A DNA stretch of 64,000 nucleotides from Candidatus Gastranaerophilales bacterium (GCA_944325155.1 CALUYY010000002.1:124001-188000); one strand, 5' to 3'. Shown: positions 1 through 9,227, counted from the first letter of the stretch. Notes: generated by a model not told the origin, from the letters alone. A program made the numbers and translations.

Positions 1-135
1 GGTTCTTATTCAAACCGATTTACGTTTTTGCCCGATAATTCCTTTATATATTCCGATAAAAAGGGACAAATCGCCGTACGGGACGATAAAATCCGTTATT
101 TTACAAAAATATTGCAAAGTGATGATAATAAGTAA
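1..135 (+). CDS. 3' end of an unidentified gene (partial)
   Basis: Frame 1 is open from the left edge for 44 codons and ends with TAA at 133-135. The visible residues are mixed polar and aromatic (for example RFTFLPDNSF and KIRYFTKIL) and match no family I recognise. The next gene has its own promoter, so this is the last gene of whatever unit lies to the left. The 44 residues are too few to assign a function, and it could be a chance open frame. Confidence 0.45.
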   Translation, partial: GSYSNRFTFLPDNSFIYSDKKGQIAVRDDKIRYFTKILQSDDNK

Positions 136-180
136 TTCTTATATTTTCTTTAAATTTCTTCTTCCCATTTGATTAATAAA

Positions 181-189
181 TGTTATAAT
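181..189 (+). promoter_or_regulatory. Extended -10 promoter of the BlaI-type gene
   Basis: TG at 181-182, one base, then a perfect TATAAT at 184-189 form an extended -10 element; the -35 region is weak. Transcription would start near 196, which excludes the longer reading of the next gene (from 169) and supports the ATG at 223. Confidence 0.55.
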
Positions 190-222
190 GGTAGTAGTTA
201 TTTTAACATAAGGAATATTTTC

Positions 223-591
223 ATGAATTTCAGGCATGGTTCATTAGAAAGCATTATTTTAAACGCTCTTTGGGATTTGGAAGCTCAAGGCGTTTATAAA
301 AATTCGGTTAAAGATGTTTTTGATTATATTTCATCAACCCAAACCGCAAAAAGAGCTTATACTACCGTTAAAACCGTTATGGACAGGCTTTTTGAAAAAG
401 AAGTTTTATTAAGAATCAAGCAAGGCAAAAAATTTTATTACAGAACCGCATATTCAAACAACGACATAATTGCAAATTCGCTTAAAAAAATTGCCCTTCA
501 GTATTGCGGAGGCAATATGAATAAATTAATCGAAGTTGCAATGTCCGTACAGAAACAAAATTTAGTCGAAACAAATGTTAATATGGGTTAA
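223..591 (+). CDS. BlaI/MecI/CopY-family winged-helix repressor
   Basis: This 122-residue protein has the layout of the BlaI/MecI/CopY penicillinase-repressor family: an N-terminal winged helix containing LESIILNALWDLEAQGVYKNS, then the recognition-helix and wing pattern AYTTVKTVMDRLFEKEVLLRIKQGKKFYY. Family members bind DNA as dimers and are released by proteolysis or metal signals. No BlaR1/M56 peptidase partner is adjacent, so the signal is unknown. The ATG at 223 is chosen over the in-frame codon at 169 because AAGGAA lies just upstream of it and because the -10 box at 184-189 sits inside the longer reading. The next genes follow closely and may be co-transcribed. Confidence 0.8.
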   Translation: MNFRHGSLESIILNALWDLEAQGVYKNSVKDVFDYISSTQTAKRAYTTVKTVMDRLFEKEVLLRIKQGKKFYYRTAYSNNDIIANSLKKIALQYCGGNMNKLIEVAMSVQKQNLVETNVNMG

Positions 592-594
592 GAT

Positions 595-972
595 TTGTTG
601 AATAATGCCGATAATATAATTGAAACACGAAGAAGAACGGCAAAATTAATTATTGATGTCGTTTTAAATAAAATTCATGTTTTGGAGGCTCTGAAAAATT
701 TCCCCAAAAATTCCGATGATCCTTCCGTATTAGTTTGTTTTCACATTCTTGTTCACTATGAAGCAGATGAAGACATAAGAAAAAAAGACCCGCTCTACAA
801 AGAAACACAGGATGAATTTCTGGTTGAAACCGCAGAGACTTTAATTAAAGGAGAACCGCTTCCTGTTAATATTATAAAAGAGTATAAAGATTATTACGAA
901 TCTGACTTATTTTATAAAGTAAAAGATAATAAAAGCATACTGAAACGTCTCGGAAAATTTATCAACTTATGA
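595..972 (+). CDS. Conserved-looking small protein of unknown function
   Basis: A 125-residue protein, soluble and helical by composition, rich in Lys, Glu and Asp, with no signal peptide or membrane segment. It starts at TTG 595 (a second TTG follows at 598), three bases after the upstream stop, and its TGA overlaps the ATG of the next gene (ATGA), so it is probably translationally coupled on both sides. I recognise no domain. Its place between a BlaI-type regulator and a TadE-like protein is the only functional clue. Confidence 0.6.
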   Translation: MLNNADNIIETRRRTAKLIIDVVLNKIHVLEALKNFPKNSDDPSVLVCFHILVHYEADEDIRKKDPLYKETQDEFLVETAETLIKGEPLPVNIIKEYKDYYESDLFYKVKDNKSILKRLGKFINL

Positions 973-1487
973 AAAACGAATTGTCTGAAAGTAAAAATAA
1001 AATTTTTGCCCAGGGCTCAATTGAGTATATGGTTGTATTTTCTCTGCTTTTTATAACCTTTGTCTTTGTTCTTGATATTGCTCTTTTTTTCAGACAAATT
1101 TATCTTGTACAAACCGCTTCCGATGAAATTTTATCCAGGCTTGTTGTGGGGCATTTGTGCAGCGGCAGGCTTGTGGATAATGTACATGACGGCGATGATG
1201 AAGAAGATGTTGTTACACAGATTAATGATTTTACGGAAACAAAAGAAACAATAGAATATGTAATTAAAAGTTATTTTAGCTCCGATGTTGCTCTCGGTGT
1301 CGGCGAATCTTCAAATTACGGAATCAATTTCAGCACAAATGACGATAAATTTAATGTTGCGCTTTCATGCAGAAATTATGCAACCCCCGATGTTGTTTAT
1401 TTTTCATATAACTATAAGGGTCTCCTTTTATACAGAAACGGCAAAATCATTAATTCCAACCCCTCCTCCAACACCTCTTACTTTTAA
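969..1487 (+). CDS. TadE-like pseudopilin/membrane protein
   Basis: A 172-residue protein with one hydrophobic helix at about residues 18-43, preceded by AQGSIEYMVVF. This resembles the (R/Q)GS-x-(V/I)E(F/Y) start of TadE/TadG-type pseudopilins. After the helix comes RQIYLVQTASDEILSR, which fits the amphipathic stretch after the TadE helix, then a mainly polar extracytoplasmic part with two Cys. The ATG overlaps the stop of the previous gene by four bases. TadE family members are minor pilins of the Tad/Flp secretion system, but no tadABC genes are visible here, so the role is inferred from one motif only. Confidence 0.5.
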   Translation: MKNELSESKNKIFAQGSIEYMVVFSLLFITFVFVLDIALFFRQIYLVQTASDEILSRLVVGHLCSGRLVDNVHDGDDEEDVVTQINDFTETKETIEYVIKSYFSSDVALGVGESSNYGINFSTNDDKFNVALSCRNYATPDVVYFSYNYKGLLLYRNGKIINSNPSSNTSYF

Positions 1488-1552
1488 TTCTTGCATGGTT
1501 TAATTTTCAATGATATTATTCTTTTTGTGCCGGATTGAAAAAAGGTAAAAAA

Positions 1553-2242
1553 GTGCAATCTGTTGATATCATAATACCCGTTTACAATGAAGAAGATACA
1601 ATCGAAAACATAATCGATGTTGTTGATAATGTTGATTTTTGCGGGTTAAAAAAGAATTTAATTATTGTTGACGATTGTTCAACCGATTCAACAAGAAGCA
1701 TTTTGAAAAAATACGAAGATAAATTTAAAATAATCTATAAAGATAAAAACGGCGGCAAGGGTTCCGCCGTATCTATCGGGTTTAAAAATGCAACATCCGA
1801 TATAGTTGTTATTCAGGACGCCGACCTTGAATATGACCCAAATGACTATGCCAAACTTATTAACCTTATAATTCAGGATGATGCCGATGCTGTCTACGGT
1901 TCAAGATTTAAAGGCGCACCTTTTAAAAACTTTATGTTTTTAAGTTATGTTGCAAACAGATTTTTAACTTCTCTTACCAATATTTTGTACGGTACAAAAT
2001 TAACTGATATGGAAACCTGTTATAAGGCAATTAAAAGAGAGTTTATTCAGGGGATTGATATAAAATCCAAAAAGTTTGATATTGAACCCGAAATAACCGC
2101 TAAACTGGTTAAAAAAGGTGCCAAAATAAAAGAACTTCCCATCGGATATAATGCAAGAAATTATGCTTCAGGCAAAAAAATTACTTATAAAGACGGCATT
2201 ATGGCGATTTTTGCTCTTATAAAATATAAATTTACGGATTAA
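1553..2242 (+). CDS. Family 2 glycosyltransferase (dolichyl-phosphate mannose synthase-like)
   Basis: The protein has the GT-A fold signature of GT2 enzymes: VDIIIPVYNEEDTIE at the N terminus, IIVDDCSTDSTRSIL, GKGSAVSIGFKNATSDIVVIQDADLEYDP with the metal-binding DAD motif, and DMETCYKAIKREF. These fit the DPM1/polyprenyl-phosphate sugar synthase subgroup, which transfers a sugar from a nucleotide to a lipid carrier at the membrane. There is no C-terminal membrane segment. A TTG at 1535 also opens the frame, but AGG at 1543-1545 is ideally spaced for the GTG at 1553, which I prefer (229 residues). The donor sugar is unknown. rsmH starts five bases downstream. Confidence 0.8.
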   Translation: MQSVDIIIPVYNEEDTIENIIDVVDNVDFCGLKKNLIIVDDCSTDSTRSILKKYEDKFKIIYKDKNGGKGSAVSIGFKNATSDIVVIQDADLEYDPNDYAKLINLIIQDDADAVYGSRFKGAPFKNFMFLSYVANRFLTSLTNILYGTKLTDMETCYKAIKREFIQGIDIKSKKFDIEPEITAKLVKKGAKIKELPIGYNARNYASGKKITYKDGIMAIFALIKYKFTD

Positions 2243-2246
2243 TTTT

Positions 2247-3197
2247 ATGAATAGTTTATATAAATCCGAAAATTTTACCCATTATACCGTTATGTTAAAT
2301 GAAGCGGTCGATATGCTTAATGTCGAATCTAACCCCGATGCCGTATATATAGATGCAACGCTCGGTGCCGGCGGACACAGCGCACTTATTTTAAAAAAGC
2401 TGTCTGATAAAGGGCGCCTTATATCCTTTGACATTGATGACGATGCAATTAATGCCGCAAATGACAGGCTTAAAGATTATCAAAATTTAACAATCGTAAA
2501 AAGAAGTTATACGGAAATTAAAAATGTATTGGAAGAACTTAATATAAATAAAATAACGGGCGGAATTATTTTTGATTTGGGCGCTTCTTATCATCAGCTG
2601 ACATCCAAAGACAGAGGATTCAGTTTTTTAAAAGATTCTCCTTTGGATATGCGCTTTAATAAAGAACAAGCTTTAAGCGCATACGATGTGATAAATACAT
2701 ATAATGAAGATAAACTTGTTGAAATATTTTCCAAATACGGGGAAGAACGTTTTTCAAAAAGAATTGCACGTGCAATCGTTAATTTACGCCCTATTAATAC
2801 AACTTTACAATTGTCGAATTTAATTGTTTCATCAACACCTAAAATTAAATCAAAAATCCACCCTGCAACACGTGTGTTTCAGGCAGTCAGAATTGAAGTT
2901 AACCGTGAGTTGTTAAATTTTGAAAATACATTAAAAGATGTGCTTACATTATTAGACCATGGTGCTATAATTAGTGTATTAAGTTTTCATTCTTTGGAAG
3001 ACAGAATTGTAAAACATTTTTTCAAGGAATATTCCAAAGAGTGCAGATGTCCGCTTAATCAACCTGAGTGCGTTTGCGGCGGTAAAATATTGGAACTTAT
3101 CAACAAAAAGCCTATAATCGCATCGGATGACGAAATAAAAGAAAATCCGCCTTCAAGAAGCGCAAAGCTTCGGGCGGCAAGAAAAATTTCCTTTTAG
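2247..3197 (+). CDS. rsmH: 16S rRNA (cytosine-1402-N4)-methyltransferase RsmH
   Basis: A 316-residue S-adenosylmethionine-dependent methyltransferase (formerly MraW) that methylates N4 of C1402 in 16S rRNA. Visible family blocks are DATLGAGGHSALIL (SAM loop), GIIFDLGASYHQLT, DRGFSF with PLDMRF, RVFQAVRIEVNREL, LSFHSLEDRIVKHFF, and the C-terminal NPPSRSAKLRAARK. Length is normal. As in most bacteria it heads the division and cell-wall cluster, directly before an FtsL-like protein and FtsI. The stop codon at 3195-3197 overlaps the ribosome-binding site of the next gene, which suggests coupled translation. Confidence 0.96.
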   Translation: MNSLYKSENFTHYTVMLNEAVDMLNVESNPDAVYIDATLGAGGHSALILKKLSDKGRLISFDIDDDAINAANDRLKDYQNLTIVKRSYTEIKNVLEELNINKITGGIIFDLGASYHQLTSKDRGFSFLKDSPLDMRFNKEQALSAYDVINTYNEDKLVEIFSKYGEERFSKRIARAIVNLRPINTTLQLSNLIVSSTPKIKSKIHPATRVFQAVRIEVNRELLNFENTLKDVLTLLDHGAIISVLSFHSLEDRIVKHFFKEYSKECRCPLNQPECVCGGKILELINKKPIIASDDEIKENPPSRSAKLRAARKISF

Positions 3198-3209
3198 GAG
3201 TTTATAAAG

Positions 3210-3743
3210 TTGAATTCATTCGGATTTAATTTTAATAAAAAAAGAAAAAATGCGCCCGAAAAAGAGGTCGTGCAATTTTCTTATGCATCTTCAAGACAGG
3301 TAAGAAATCCGTACAGCGAACAAAGAAAACGCATGAATTACGGTTCTTATCAGGAAAGAGTTCAAGGCTCCGTTATCAGCGGCTACTTTGTTCAGGAAAA
3401 AACATACAGAGAAATAATGATATCAAGAGTAAATACCGCTCTTTGCATTATTCTTGCCGTACTTGTTGCAATTTGTCTTGTCAGTTATTATTTTGTCGTC
3501 GTTCATGAAGTTGCCATTCAAAAATTAAACAAAGAAACAATAGCCCTTAATTACGATAATCAGGATATGCAAAATAAGCTGGACAGAATGCAGTCTTTAT
3601 CAAATGTCGATATGCAGGTTTCTAAATCCAATATTTTAAAGCGTGCAAAAGAAGTAATAGAACTTCCGCTGAAGGGCGTTCCGAGCGTTGATTATGATCC
3701 GAATAAATATAATTCAACAATGAATTGGTCTTTAGGATATTAA
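3210..3743 (+). CDS. FtsL-like single-pass cell-division protein
   Basis: A 177-residue bitopic protein: about 70 cytoplasmic residues rich in Arg, Lys and Ser, one membrane helix at roughly residues 76-98, then a short coiled coil with LNKETIALNYDNQDMQNKLDRMQSL. This topology and the position between rsmH and the class B penicillin-binding protein are those of FtsL, which with FtsB and FtsQ activates FtsW/FtsI at the septum. FtsL sequences are too divergent for a firm call by eye. Translation starts at TTG 3210, nine bases after a clear AGGAG. Confidence 0.7.
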   Translation: MNSFGFNFNKKRKNAPEKEVVQFSYASSRQVRNPYSEQRKRMNYGSYQERVQGSVISGYFVQEKTYREIMISRVNTALCIILAVLVAICLVSYYFVVVHEVAIQKLNKETIALNYDNQDMQNKLDRMQSLSNVDMQVSKSNILKRAKEVIELPLKGVPSVDYDPNKYNSTMNWSLGY

Positions 3744-3758
3744 TTTTTTGGAGATAAG

Positions 3759-5471
3759 ATGAACACCGGCCGTCAAAAACAGTTTGAAACCAAAAAAGGC
3801 TGTCTGCATTCAATATTTAACATTTGCTTAATTCTTCTCGTTATTTATCTTTTTTTGGTGCAGGTTTTTGATATCAGAGGTTATAAAGATCGTGCAAAAA
3901 CACAAAGGACTGCAGAATCACTCGTGCTTCGCGGCGAAATCGTAGACAGAAATAATGTTAAGCTTGCAACGGATAAAACCTCTTATGACATATATGCACA
4001 TCCCGCTTATTATGATTATACGCCAGATGTTCTTGCCGATAAGCTTCTTCCCTACATAGGGGGCAGCAGGGAAGAACTCATTAATAAATTATCCTCGGGC
4101 GATTCCGTTATATCTGTTAAAAAAGGAATAGACAGAAAAACTGCGGAGCAAATCCAGAAATTATATTTAAGAGAGATTTCCCTTGAACCTAAAAATAAGA
4201 GAGAATATCCCCAAGGCGAGCTTGCCGCACACATTTTGGGATATTATAATCCAAACGCCGATATGGCGGGCGGTATTGAATATATAGCCGGTGATTATCT
4301 TAAATATACGGATAAGACTTCAAAGTTTGAAAAAATGCCAAACGGCGATGTTATATACAGTCTTTCGCTCGACCCTGAAGATGTAATCAGGCCCGCCAAG
4401 GGAAAAACCTTAAAACTTACCATTGATACTCCGATTCAGCATATTTGTGAAAAATATTTATCGCAAGGCGTTGACAAAAGAGACGCCCTGAGGGGTTCTG
4501 CAATAGTTATGGATGTTAAAACGGGCGAGATTTTGGCTTTTGCACTTTATCCTTCTTACGATCCGAATAAATTTCAAAAATATTCGCTTATGCAGCTTAA
4601 AAACTGGGCTCTTACGGACGTTTATCCTCCGGGGTCAACATTTAAAATTATAACGATTGCATCTGCCTTTATGAATAAAAAAATTAATGAAAATACAAAA
4701 ATAACCGACACCGGCAAATATAAAATCGGCTGGTGGGAAATAGAAAATTATGATTTTAAAACAAAAGGCGCACCCGGATTAATTGATCTTGTATATTTAT
4801 TTCAGCATTCAAGCAACGTAGGAAGCGCAAAGGTTGCCCAGATGATGACTCCCGAAGAATTTTACGATTCTTTGACCCTGTTTGGTATCGGACAAAAAAC
4901 GGGAATTGACCTCCCCGGTGAATCAACGGGGCTTCTTCCAAAACCCGAAGCTTGGGATGAATCCACACACGGTTCAATGGGATACGGTTATGCCGCTTCC
5001 GTTACCGCAATTCAAATGCTTGCCGCCGTTAATGCCGTTGCAAATGAAGGTGTTTGGATTACTCCGCATGTTATCAAATATTCGGATGAAGAAGCTTCGC
5101 AGCGTATTATCAAAAGACGTGTTTTAACGGTTGAAGATGCCGCTTCAATTAAAAATCTGCTTGTTAAATCCGTTGAGGCGGGTAATTCCGAAGCAAAATT
5201 TGATGATTATTATGTTGCGGCTAAAACGGGTACTTCAAGGCGCCCGAATGATAACGGCGTCGGATATTCCAACAACTATTACACAAGTATGATTGGTTTT
5301 CTTCCCGCAACAGACCCTAAAGTTATAATCTATGTCGTAATCGATTCACCCAAAGGCTGGGGAATTTTCGGTTCTACCGTTGCAGGACCCGTATTCAGGG
5401 ATATTGCAACCGAAGTTGTAAAAATTTTAAACATTAATCCCGATAAAACCGACAATGATAAAAAAGACTGA
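3759..5471 (+). CDS. ftsI: Class B penicillin-binding protein, septal transpeptidase FtsI/PBP3-like
   Basis: A 570-residue transpeptidase anchored by one membrane helix at about residues 17-37. A PBP dimerisation domain follows, with LRGEIVDRNNVKLA, then the penicillin-binding domain with all three active-site motifs: SxxK as STFK (293-296), SxN as SSN (351-353) and KTG (489-491). FtsI-type enzymes crosslink peptidoglycan at the division septum with FtsW. Placement directly after rsmH and the FtsL-like gene and before murE is the standard order and favours FtsI over the elongation PBP2. There is no C-terminal PASTA domain, unlike many Gram-positive homologues. Confidence 0.93.
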   Translation: MNTGRQKQFETKKGCLHSIFNICLILLVIYLFLVQVFDIRGYKDRAKTQRTAESLVLRGEIVDRNNVKLATDKTSYDIYAHPAYYDYTPDVLADKLLPYIGGSREELINKLSSGDSVISVKKGIDRKTAEQIQKLYLREISLEPKNKREYPQGELAAHILGYYNPNADMAGGIEYIAGDYLKYTDKTSKFEKMPNGDVIYSLSLDPEDVIRPAKGKTLKLTIDTPIQHICEKYLSQGVDKRDALRGSAIVMDVKTGEILAFALYPSYDPNKFQKYSLMQLKNWALTDVYPPGSTFKIITIASAFMNKKINENTKITDTGKYKIGWWEIENYDFKTKGAPGLIDLVYLFQHSSNVGSAKVAQMMTPEEFYDSLTLFGIGQKTGIDLPGESTGLLPKPEAWDESTHGSMGYGYAASVTAIQMLAAVNAVANEGVWITPHVIKYSDEEASQRIIKRRVLTVEDAASIKNLLVKSVEAGNSEAKFDDYYVAAKTGTSRRPNDNGVGYSNNYYTSMIGFLPATDPKVIIYVVIDSPKGWGIFGSTVAGPVFRDIATEVVKILNINPDKTDNDKKD

Positions 5472-5555
5472 TTGTAAATTAATTATAAAATGCTGACACA
5501 AATTTAATTACGGCGTAAAATATATCTGTAAATGCTATTTTTAAGGGGTTAGTAA

Positions 5556-7013
5556 ATGGAACTGTCTGATATTGTCAAACACATAGATTGTAAGGAAGTT
5601 TTAAATTTTAAAAATGTTGATATAAAAGGAATTTCATATAATTCCAATACAATAAAAAGCCATGAGATTTTTGTCTGTCTTAAAGGCGAACATGTTGACG
5701 GACATAATTTTGCGCTTAGCGCTTTTGAAAAAGGTGCAATTGCAATAATGGCGGAGCACCCGTTGAATATTGAAATTCCCCAGCTGATTGTTGATTCCAC
5801 GCAGGAAAAAATTGCAGACCTTGCAGCTTGTTTTTATCACAATCCGACCCATTCCCTTAATTTAATCGGAATTACGGGAACAAACGGCAAAACAACCGTA
5901 ACTCATCTGGTTCAAAGAATTTTTGAATATGTCAACAAAAAATGTGCTCTTATAGGAACTCTCGGGTACAAATTGAATTCAACATCGGATTATCTTGAAG
6001 CAAAACATACAACTCCTCAGGCGCCCGAGTTGCAGCATACGTTATCGGTTATTCTTCAAGCCGATGTTACAAATGTTGTTATGGAGGTTTCATCCCATGC
6101 GCTTGATCAATACCGTGTTAAAAACTGTAAATTCCAGGGTGCTGCTTTTACTAACCTGACACAGGACCATTTGGATTTTCATATTACGATGGAAAATTAT
6201 TTTAATGCAAAAGCAAAACTTTTTACTTCACTGGAAAAAGGTTCTTTTGCCGTTATAAATAAAGACGATAAGTATTCAAAAAAATTAATCGATAAAATTC
6301 CAAACGGCGTCAATATATTAACCTACGGAATTAAAAACGATTCCGACCTTAAAGCCGACAACATCGAATTTACCTCAAGAGGTGTTATTTTTAATTGTTC
6401 ATATAAAGATGAAACCGTCCAGATAAAACTCCTTTTAAACGGAATGTTCAGCGTATATAATGCACTTTGCGCCATCGGTGTATCTTTAATGTCGGGAATT
6501 TCTTTAACCGATGCAAAAGATGCGCTTGAAACAACAAAATCCGTTGCCGGAAGATTTGAAATTGTCCATTCCGATCCTATGGTAATAGTTGATTATGCCC
6601 ACACCCCCGACGGTCTTGAAAACATTTTAAGAGCCGCAAGGGAATTAACGCCGAAAGACGCCGAATTAATTTGCATGTTCGGCTGCGGCGGAGACAGGGA
6701 TGCGACAAAGCGTCCGAAAATGGGTTTAATTGCCCAGTCTTTAAGCGATAAAATAGTTGTAACATCCGATAACCCCCGTTCGGAGGACCCGCAGCAAATA
6801 ATAACGGATATTTTATCGGGTCTGAAATTGATTAACCCGAAAACGGTTTTTGTTGAACCCGACAGACATCTTGCAATTGAACTGTTAAAGAAAATTTCGA
6901 CTCCCAAAGATGTTATAATTCTTGCAGGCAAGGGTCATGAAGATTATCAGATTTTAAAAGACAAAACAATCCATTTTGATGACAGGGAAGAGGTGCAAAA
7001 AGTGTTTAATTAG
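5556..7013 (+). CDS. murE: UDP-MurNAc-tripeptide synthetase MurE, meso-diaminopimelate type
   Basis: A 485-residue Mur ligase that adds the third stem-peptide residue to UDP-MurNAc-Ala-Glu in the cytoplasm. It has the N-terminal MurE domain, the ATP loop GITGTNGKTT (105-114), the central block TTPQAPELQ, the acidic HxxxHALDQYRV region, and a C-terminal domain with DYAHTPDGLEN. The motif DNPR at 405-408 is the known marker for meso-diaminopimelate specificity, as opposed to lysine. This implies a Gram-negative-type peptidoglycan. An 84-base gap upstream with a GGGG-containing ribosome-binding site suggests it can be expressed separately from ftsI. Confidence 0.96.
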   Translation: MELSDIVKHIDCKEVLNFKNVDIKGISYNSNTIKSHEIFVCLKGEHVDGHNFALSAFEKGAIAIMAEHPLNIEIPQLIVDSTQEKIADLAACFYHNPTHSLNLIGITGTNGKTTVTHLVQRIFEYVNKKCALIGTLGYKLNSTSDYLEAKHTTPQAPELQHTLSVILQADVTNVVMEVSSHALDQYRVKNCKFQGAAFTNLTQDHLDFHITMENYFNAKAKLFTSLEKGSFAVINKDDKYSKKLIDKIPNGVNILTYGIKNDSDLKADNIEFTSRGVIFNCSYKDETVQIKLLLNGMFSVYNALCAIGVSLMSGISLTDAKDALETTKSVAGRFEIVHSDPMVIVDYAHTPDGLENILRAARELTPKDAELICMFGCGGDRDATKRPKMGLIAQSLSDKIVVTSDNPRSEDPQQIITDILSGLKLINPKTVFVEPDRHLAIELLKKISTPKDVIILAGKGHEDYQILKDKTIHFDDREEVQKVFN

Positions 7014-7070
7014 TTTAAGGATACTAACTTTTTTAAAAAACTTTTATTATCTTTAAAATTGTATTAAAAT

Positions 7071-8444
7071 ATGGGTTGTAAGCCTAAATTATTTAAATCA
7101 AATATGCAGAATTCACGTGAAAAATTAGTCATACAAAACTCTGAACCGCTTTCGGGCGAAGTCAGTATCTCCGGCGCCAAAAATGCCGTTTTGAAACTTA
7201 TGGCGGCTTCGCTTTTGCCTAAAGATATTTCGGTTATTAAAAACGTACCGGAATTATCCGATGTTGAAATTATGATTGACGTTTTATCGGAATTGGGCGC
7301 CGTTATTGATTATGATAAAGAAAAATCAATGCTCACCGTTGATTCGAGAAATATAACAAGTGTCGTTGCATCGGATATTTTTGTTTCCAAAATGAGAGCA
7401 AGTTTTGTTGTTTTGGGTCCTTTGGTCGGAAGAATGAGAGAAGCCTGCGTTGCCCTCCCCGGCGGCTGCAGAATAGGCGAAAGAAGAGTTGATTTTCATA
7501 TTAAAGGGCTTGAGGCTATGGGATGTCAATGCAACGTTAAAGACGGATATGTTTATGTTGTTGCAAAAGAACTTAAAGGTGCCGAAATTTGTTTTGATAT
7601 CCCCTCTGTCGGTGCTACGGAAAACATAATGATGGCATCCGTTCTTGCATGCGGCACAACCGTTATTCAAAATGCCGCTCAGGAACCTGAAATTGTTGAT
7701 TTGGCAAATTTTTTAAATACCATGGGCGCAAAAATTGAAGGTGCGGGTACAAACAGAATCGTAATAACCGGAGTATCCCAAAATGAGCTCCATGGTGCAG
7801 AACATACAACAATTCCCGATAGAATTGAAGCGGGTACTTATATGTCTGCGGTTATTGCAACAAAAGGTCATGCATATATTAAAAACATTTACCCGAATCA
7901 TCTTACGATTTTTACGGGAAAACTTTTGGAGATGGGTGCAAAAATAAGGCTTGTTGAACCCCAGGTTATGGAGGTTTCAAATGACGGCAGACTTGATGCG
8001 ATGAATTTTATAACACAGCCTTATCCCGGGTTTCCGACCGATCTTCAGGCGCTAGCAATGACACTGTTATCAACCGCAAACGGAATATCCGTTGTTACCG
8101 AAAGTTTATATGAAAACAGATTTATGCACATAAACGAACTTTGGAGAATGGGCGCAAATATACGCCAAAGTAATAACCACGCAATTATTAAAGGTGTCGA
8201 TTATCTTGTGGGTACGGAAGTTATGTGTACGGATTTAAGGGCGGGTGCTGCACTTGTGGTTGCCGCTTTGATGGCAAAAGGCGAATCTGTTGTTAAGGAA
8301 TTACACCATATAGACAGAGGTTATGAAAAATTTACGGCAAAATTAAGGGGGTTAGGGGCTAATATTATGAGAGTTCCCGATGATTACTCCGTTGATGAAT
8401 TTAATGTCCAAGATACTGTTCAACCGATTAAAATAAAGGGGTAG
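7071..8444 (+). CDS. murA: UDP-N-acetylglucosamine 1-carboxyvinyltransferase MurA
   Basis: This enzyme transfers enolpyruvate from PEP to UDP-GlcNAc, the first committed step of peptidoglycan synthesis. Clear family blocks are GEVSISGAKNAVLKLMAASLL (with the catalytic Lys), LPGGCRIGERRVDFHIKGLE (with the PEP-binding, fosfomycin-target Cys), PDRIEAGTYM, HPxFPTD as YPGFPTDLQA, ENRFMH, DLRAGAALV and HIDRGYE. The reading from ATG 7071 gives 457 residues, about 30 more than usual. The in-frame ATG at 7104 may be the true start, because AT-rich promoter-like sequence runs right up to 7071. Neither start has a clear ribosome-binding site. Confidence 0.95.
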   Translation: MGCKPKLFKSNMQNSREKLVIQNSEPLSGEVSISGAKNAVLKLMAASLLPKDISVIKNVPELSDVEIMIDVLSELGAVIDYDKEKSMLTVDSRNITSVVASDIFVSKMRASFVVLGPLVGRMREACVALPGGCRIGERRVDFHIKGLEAMGCQCNVKDGYVYVVAKELKGAEICFDIPSVGATENIMMASVLACGTTVIQNAAQEPEIVDLANFLNTMGAKIEGAGTNRIVITGVSQNELHGAEHTTIPDRIEAGTYMSAVIATKGHAYIKNIYPNHLTIFTGKLLEMGAKIRLVEPQVMEVSNDGRLDAMNFITQPYPGFPTDLQALAMTLLSTANGISVVTESLYENRFMHINELWRMGANIRQSNNHAIIKGVDYLVGTEVMCTDLRAGAALVVAALMAKGESVVKELHHIDRGYEKFTAKLRGLGANIMRVPDDYSVDEFNVQDTVQPIKIKG

Positions 8445-8446
8445 TA

Positions 8447-8782
8447 ATGGCTGAAGAGAAACAATATAAAAGATGGTATGATTATGATCCTATGCTTATG
8501 CAGGTTGTGGAGCTTTTAAGAGAGTACCCTGAAGAATTAAAAAGCCAGGCTGAAATTTTCTTAAAAAAAGTTGAAGAAAGAGTTTCAAAAGATGCAATAG
8601 ACCGCTTTTATTCAATAGTAAAACCCATGATAAAAGGCAACCGCTGGTATGACCATGACCCCGTTTTGTCTTTAACGATTGAGCTTTTAAGAGTTGTCCC
8701 AAGAGACATTCAGCGTCAGGCCGCAAATAACTTTATCCAAATTTTGCAATCACATGGCGTGAATGTTCAAAAAGTCGAATAA
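8447..8782 (+). CDS. Small protein built of two tandem RWYD(Y/H)DP repeats, unknown function
   Basis: A 111-residue soluble protein that starts three bases after murA and is therefore probably in its operon. It is an internal duplication: KRWYDYDPMLMQVVELLREYP near residues 8-28 is repeated as NRWYDHDPVLSLTIELLRVVP near residues 65-85, each followed by a helix containing QA. I know no named family with this pattern. Its conservation as a duplicated unit suggests a real structural protein. It overlaps the 3' end of the convergent gene by 50 bases. Confidence 0.7.
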   Translation: MAEEKQYKRWYDYDPMLMQVVELLREYPEELKSQAEIFLKKVEERVSKDAIDRFYSIVKPMIKGNRWYDHDPVLSLTIELLRVVPRDIQRQAANNFIQILQSHGVNVQKVE

Positions 8783-9227
8783 AATAATTCTTAATTTTTA
8801 AAAGTTTAAATTTTTTAACCCTGATTTTTGCAATAATCTTTTTTGCGATTTTCGGGTTTTTTAATTCGGATATTTTATTGTATGAATTTTTTAAAATTCT
8901 TTTTATCTCTTCGCCTTCAATTAATGCTTTTTTGTAATTTTCATCGCATAAAACCATCCCCTCGACATTAAAAATTAAATCATCTGTTGCTTCATTATCC
9001 AGATACTGGGATATTTCTCTCTCCATTCTTAATTGCTTTTCAATTACTCTCATTTTAAGCTTTAAATCCTTTTTTCTTTTTTGGATTTTTGTATATTTTT
9101 CCATACAATTTGGACAGTTTCTTAAATGGATTGCAACTCTTGTCATCATTTTTTTATTTAACTCAAAATGAATGTAGGATAGCAAAAGTTTATTTATTTC
9201 GCTGCATTTTAAACACCCTTTTAACAT
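8733..9227 (-). CDS. Putative zinc-finger (zf-HC2) anti-sigma-factor-like protein
   Basis: A 164-residue protein whose N terminus carries a zinc-finger-like arrangement: CLKCSEINKLLLSYI, then HLRNCPNCMEKY, the H-x3-C-x2-C core of the zf-HC2 (ZAS) anti-sigma domain. The rest is very basic and helical with no obvious transmembrane segment, so it would be a soluble partner. It lies nine bases downstream of an ECF sigma factor on the same strand, the usual arrangement for a sigma/anti-sigma pair. Its 3' end overlaps the convergent small protein gene. Confidence 0.7.
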   Translation of the reverse strand: MLKGCLKCSEINKLLLSYIHFELNKKMMTRVAIHLRNCPNCMEKYTKIQKRKKDLKLKMRVIEKQLRMEREISQYLDNEATDDLIFNVEGMVLCDENYKKALIEGEEIKRILKNSYNKISELKNPKIAKKIIAKIRVKKFKLLKIKNYFIRLFEHSRHVIAKFG

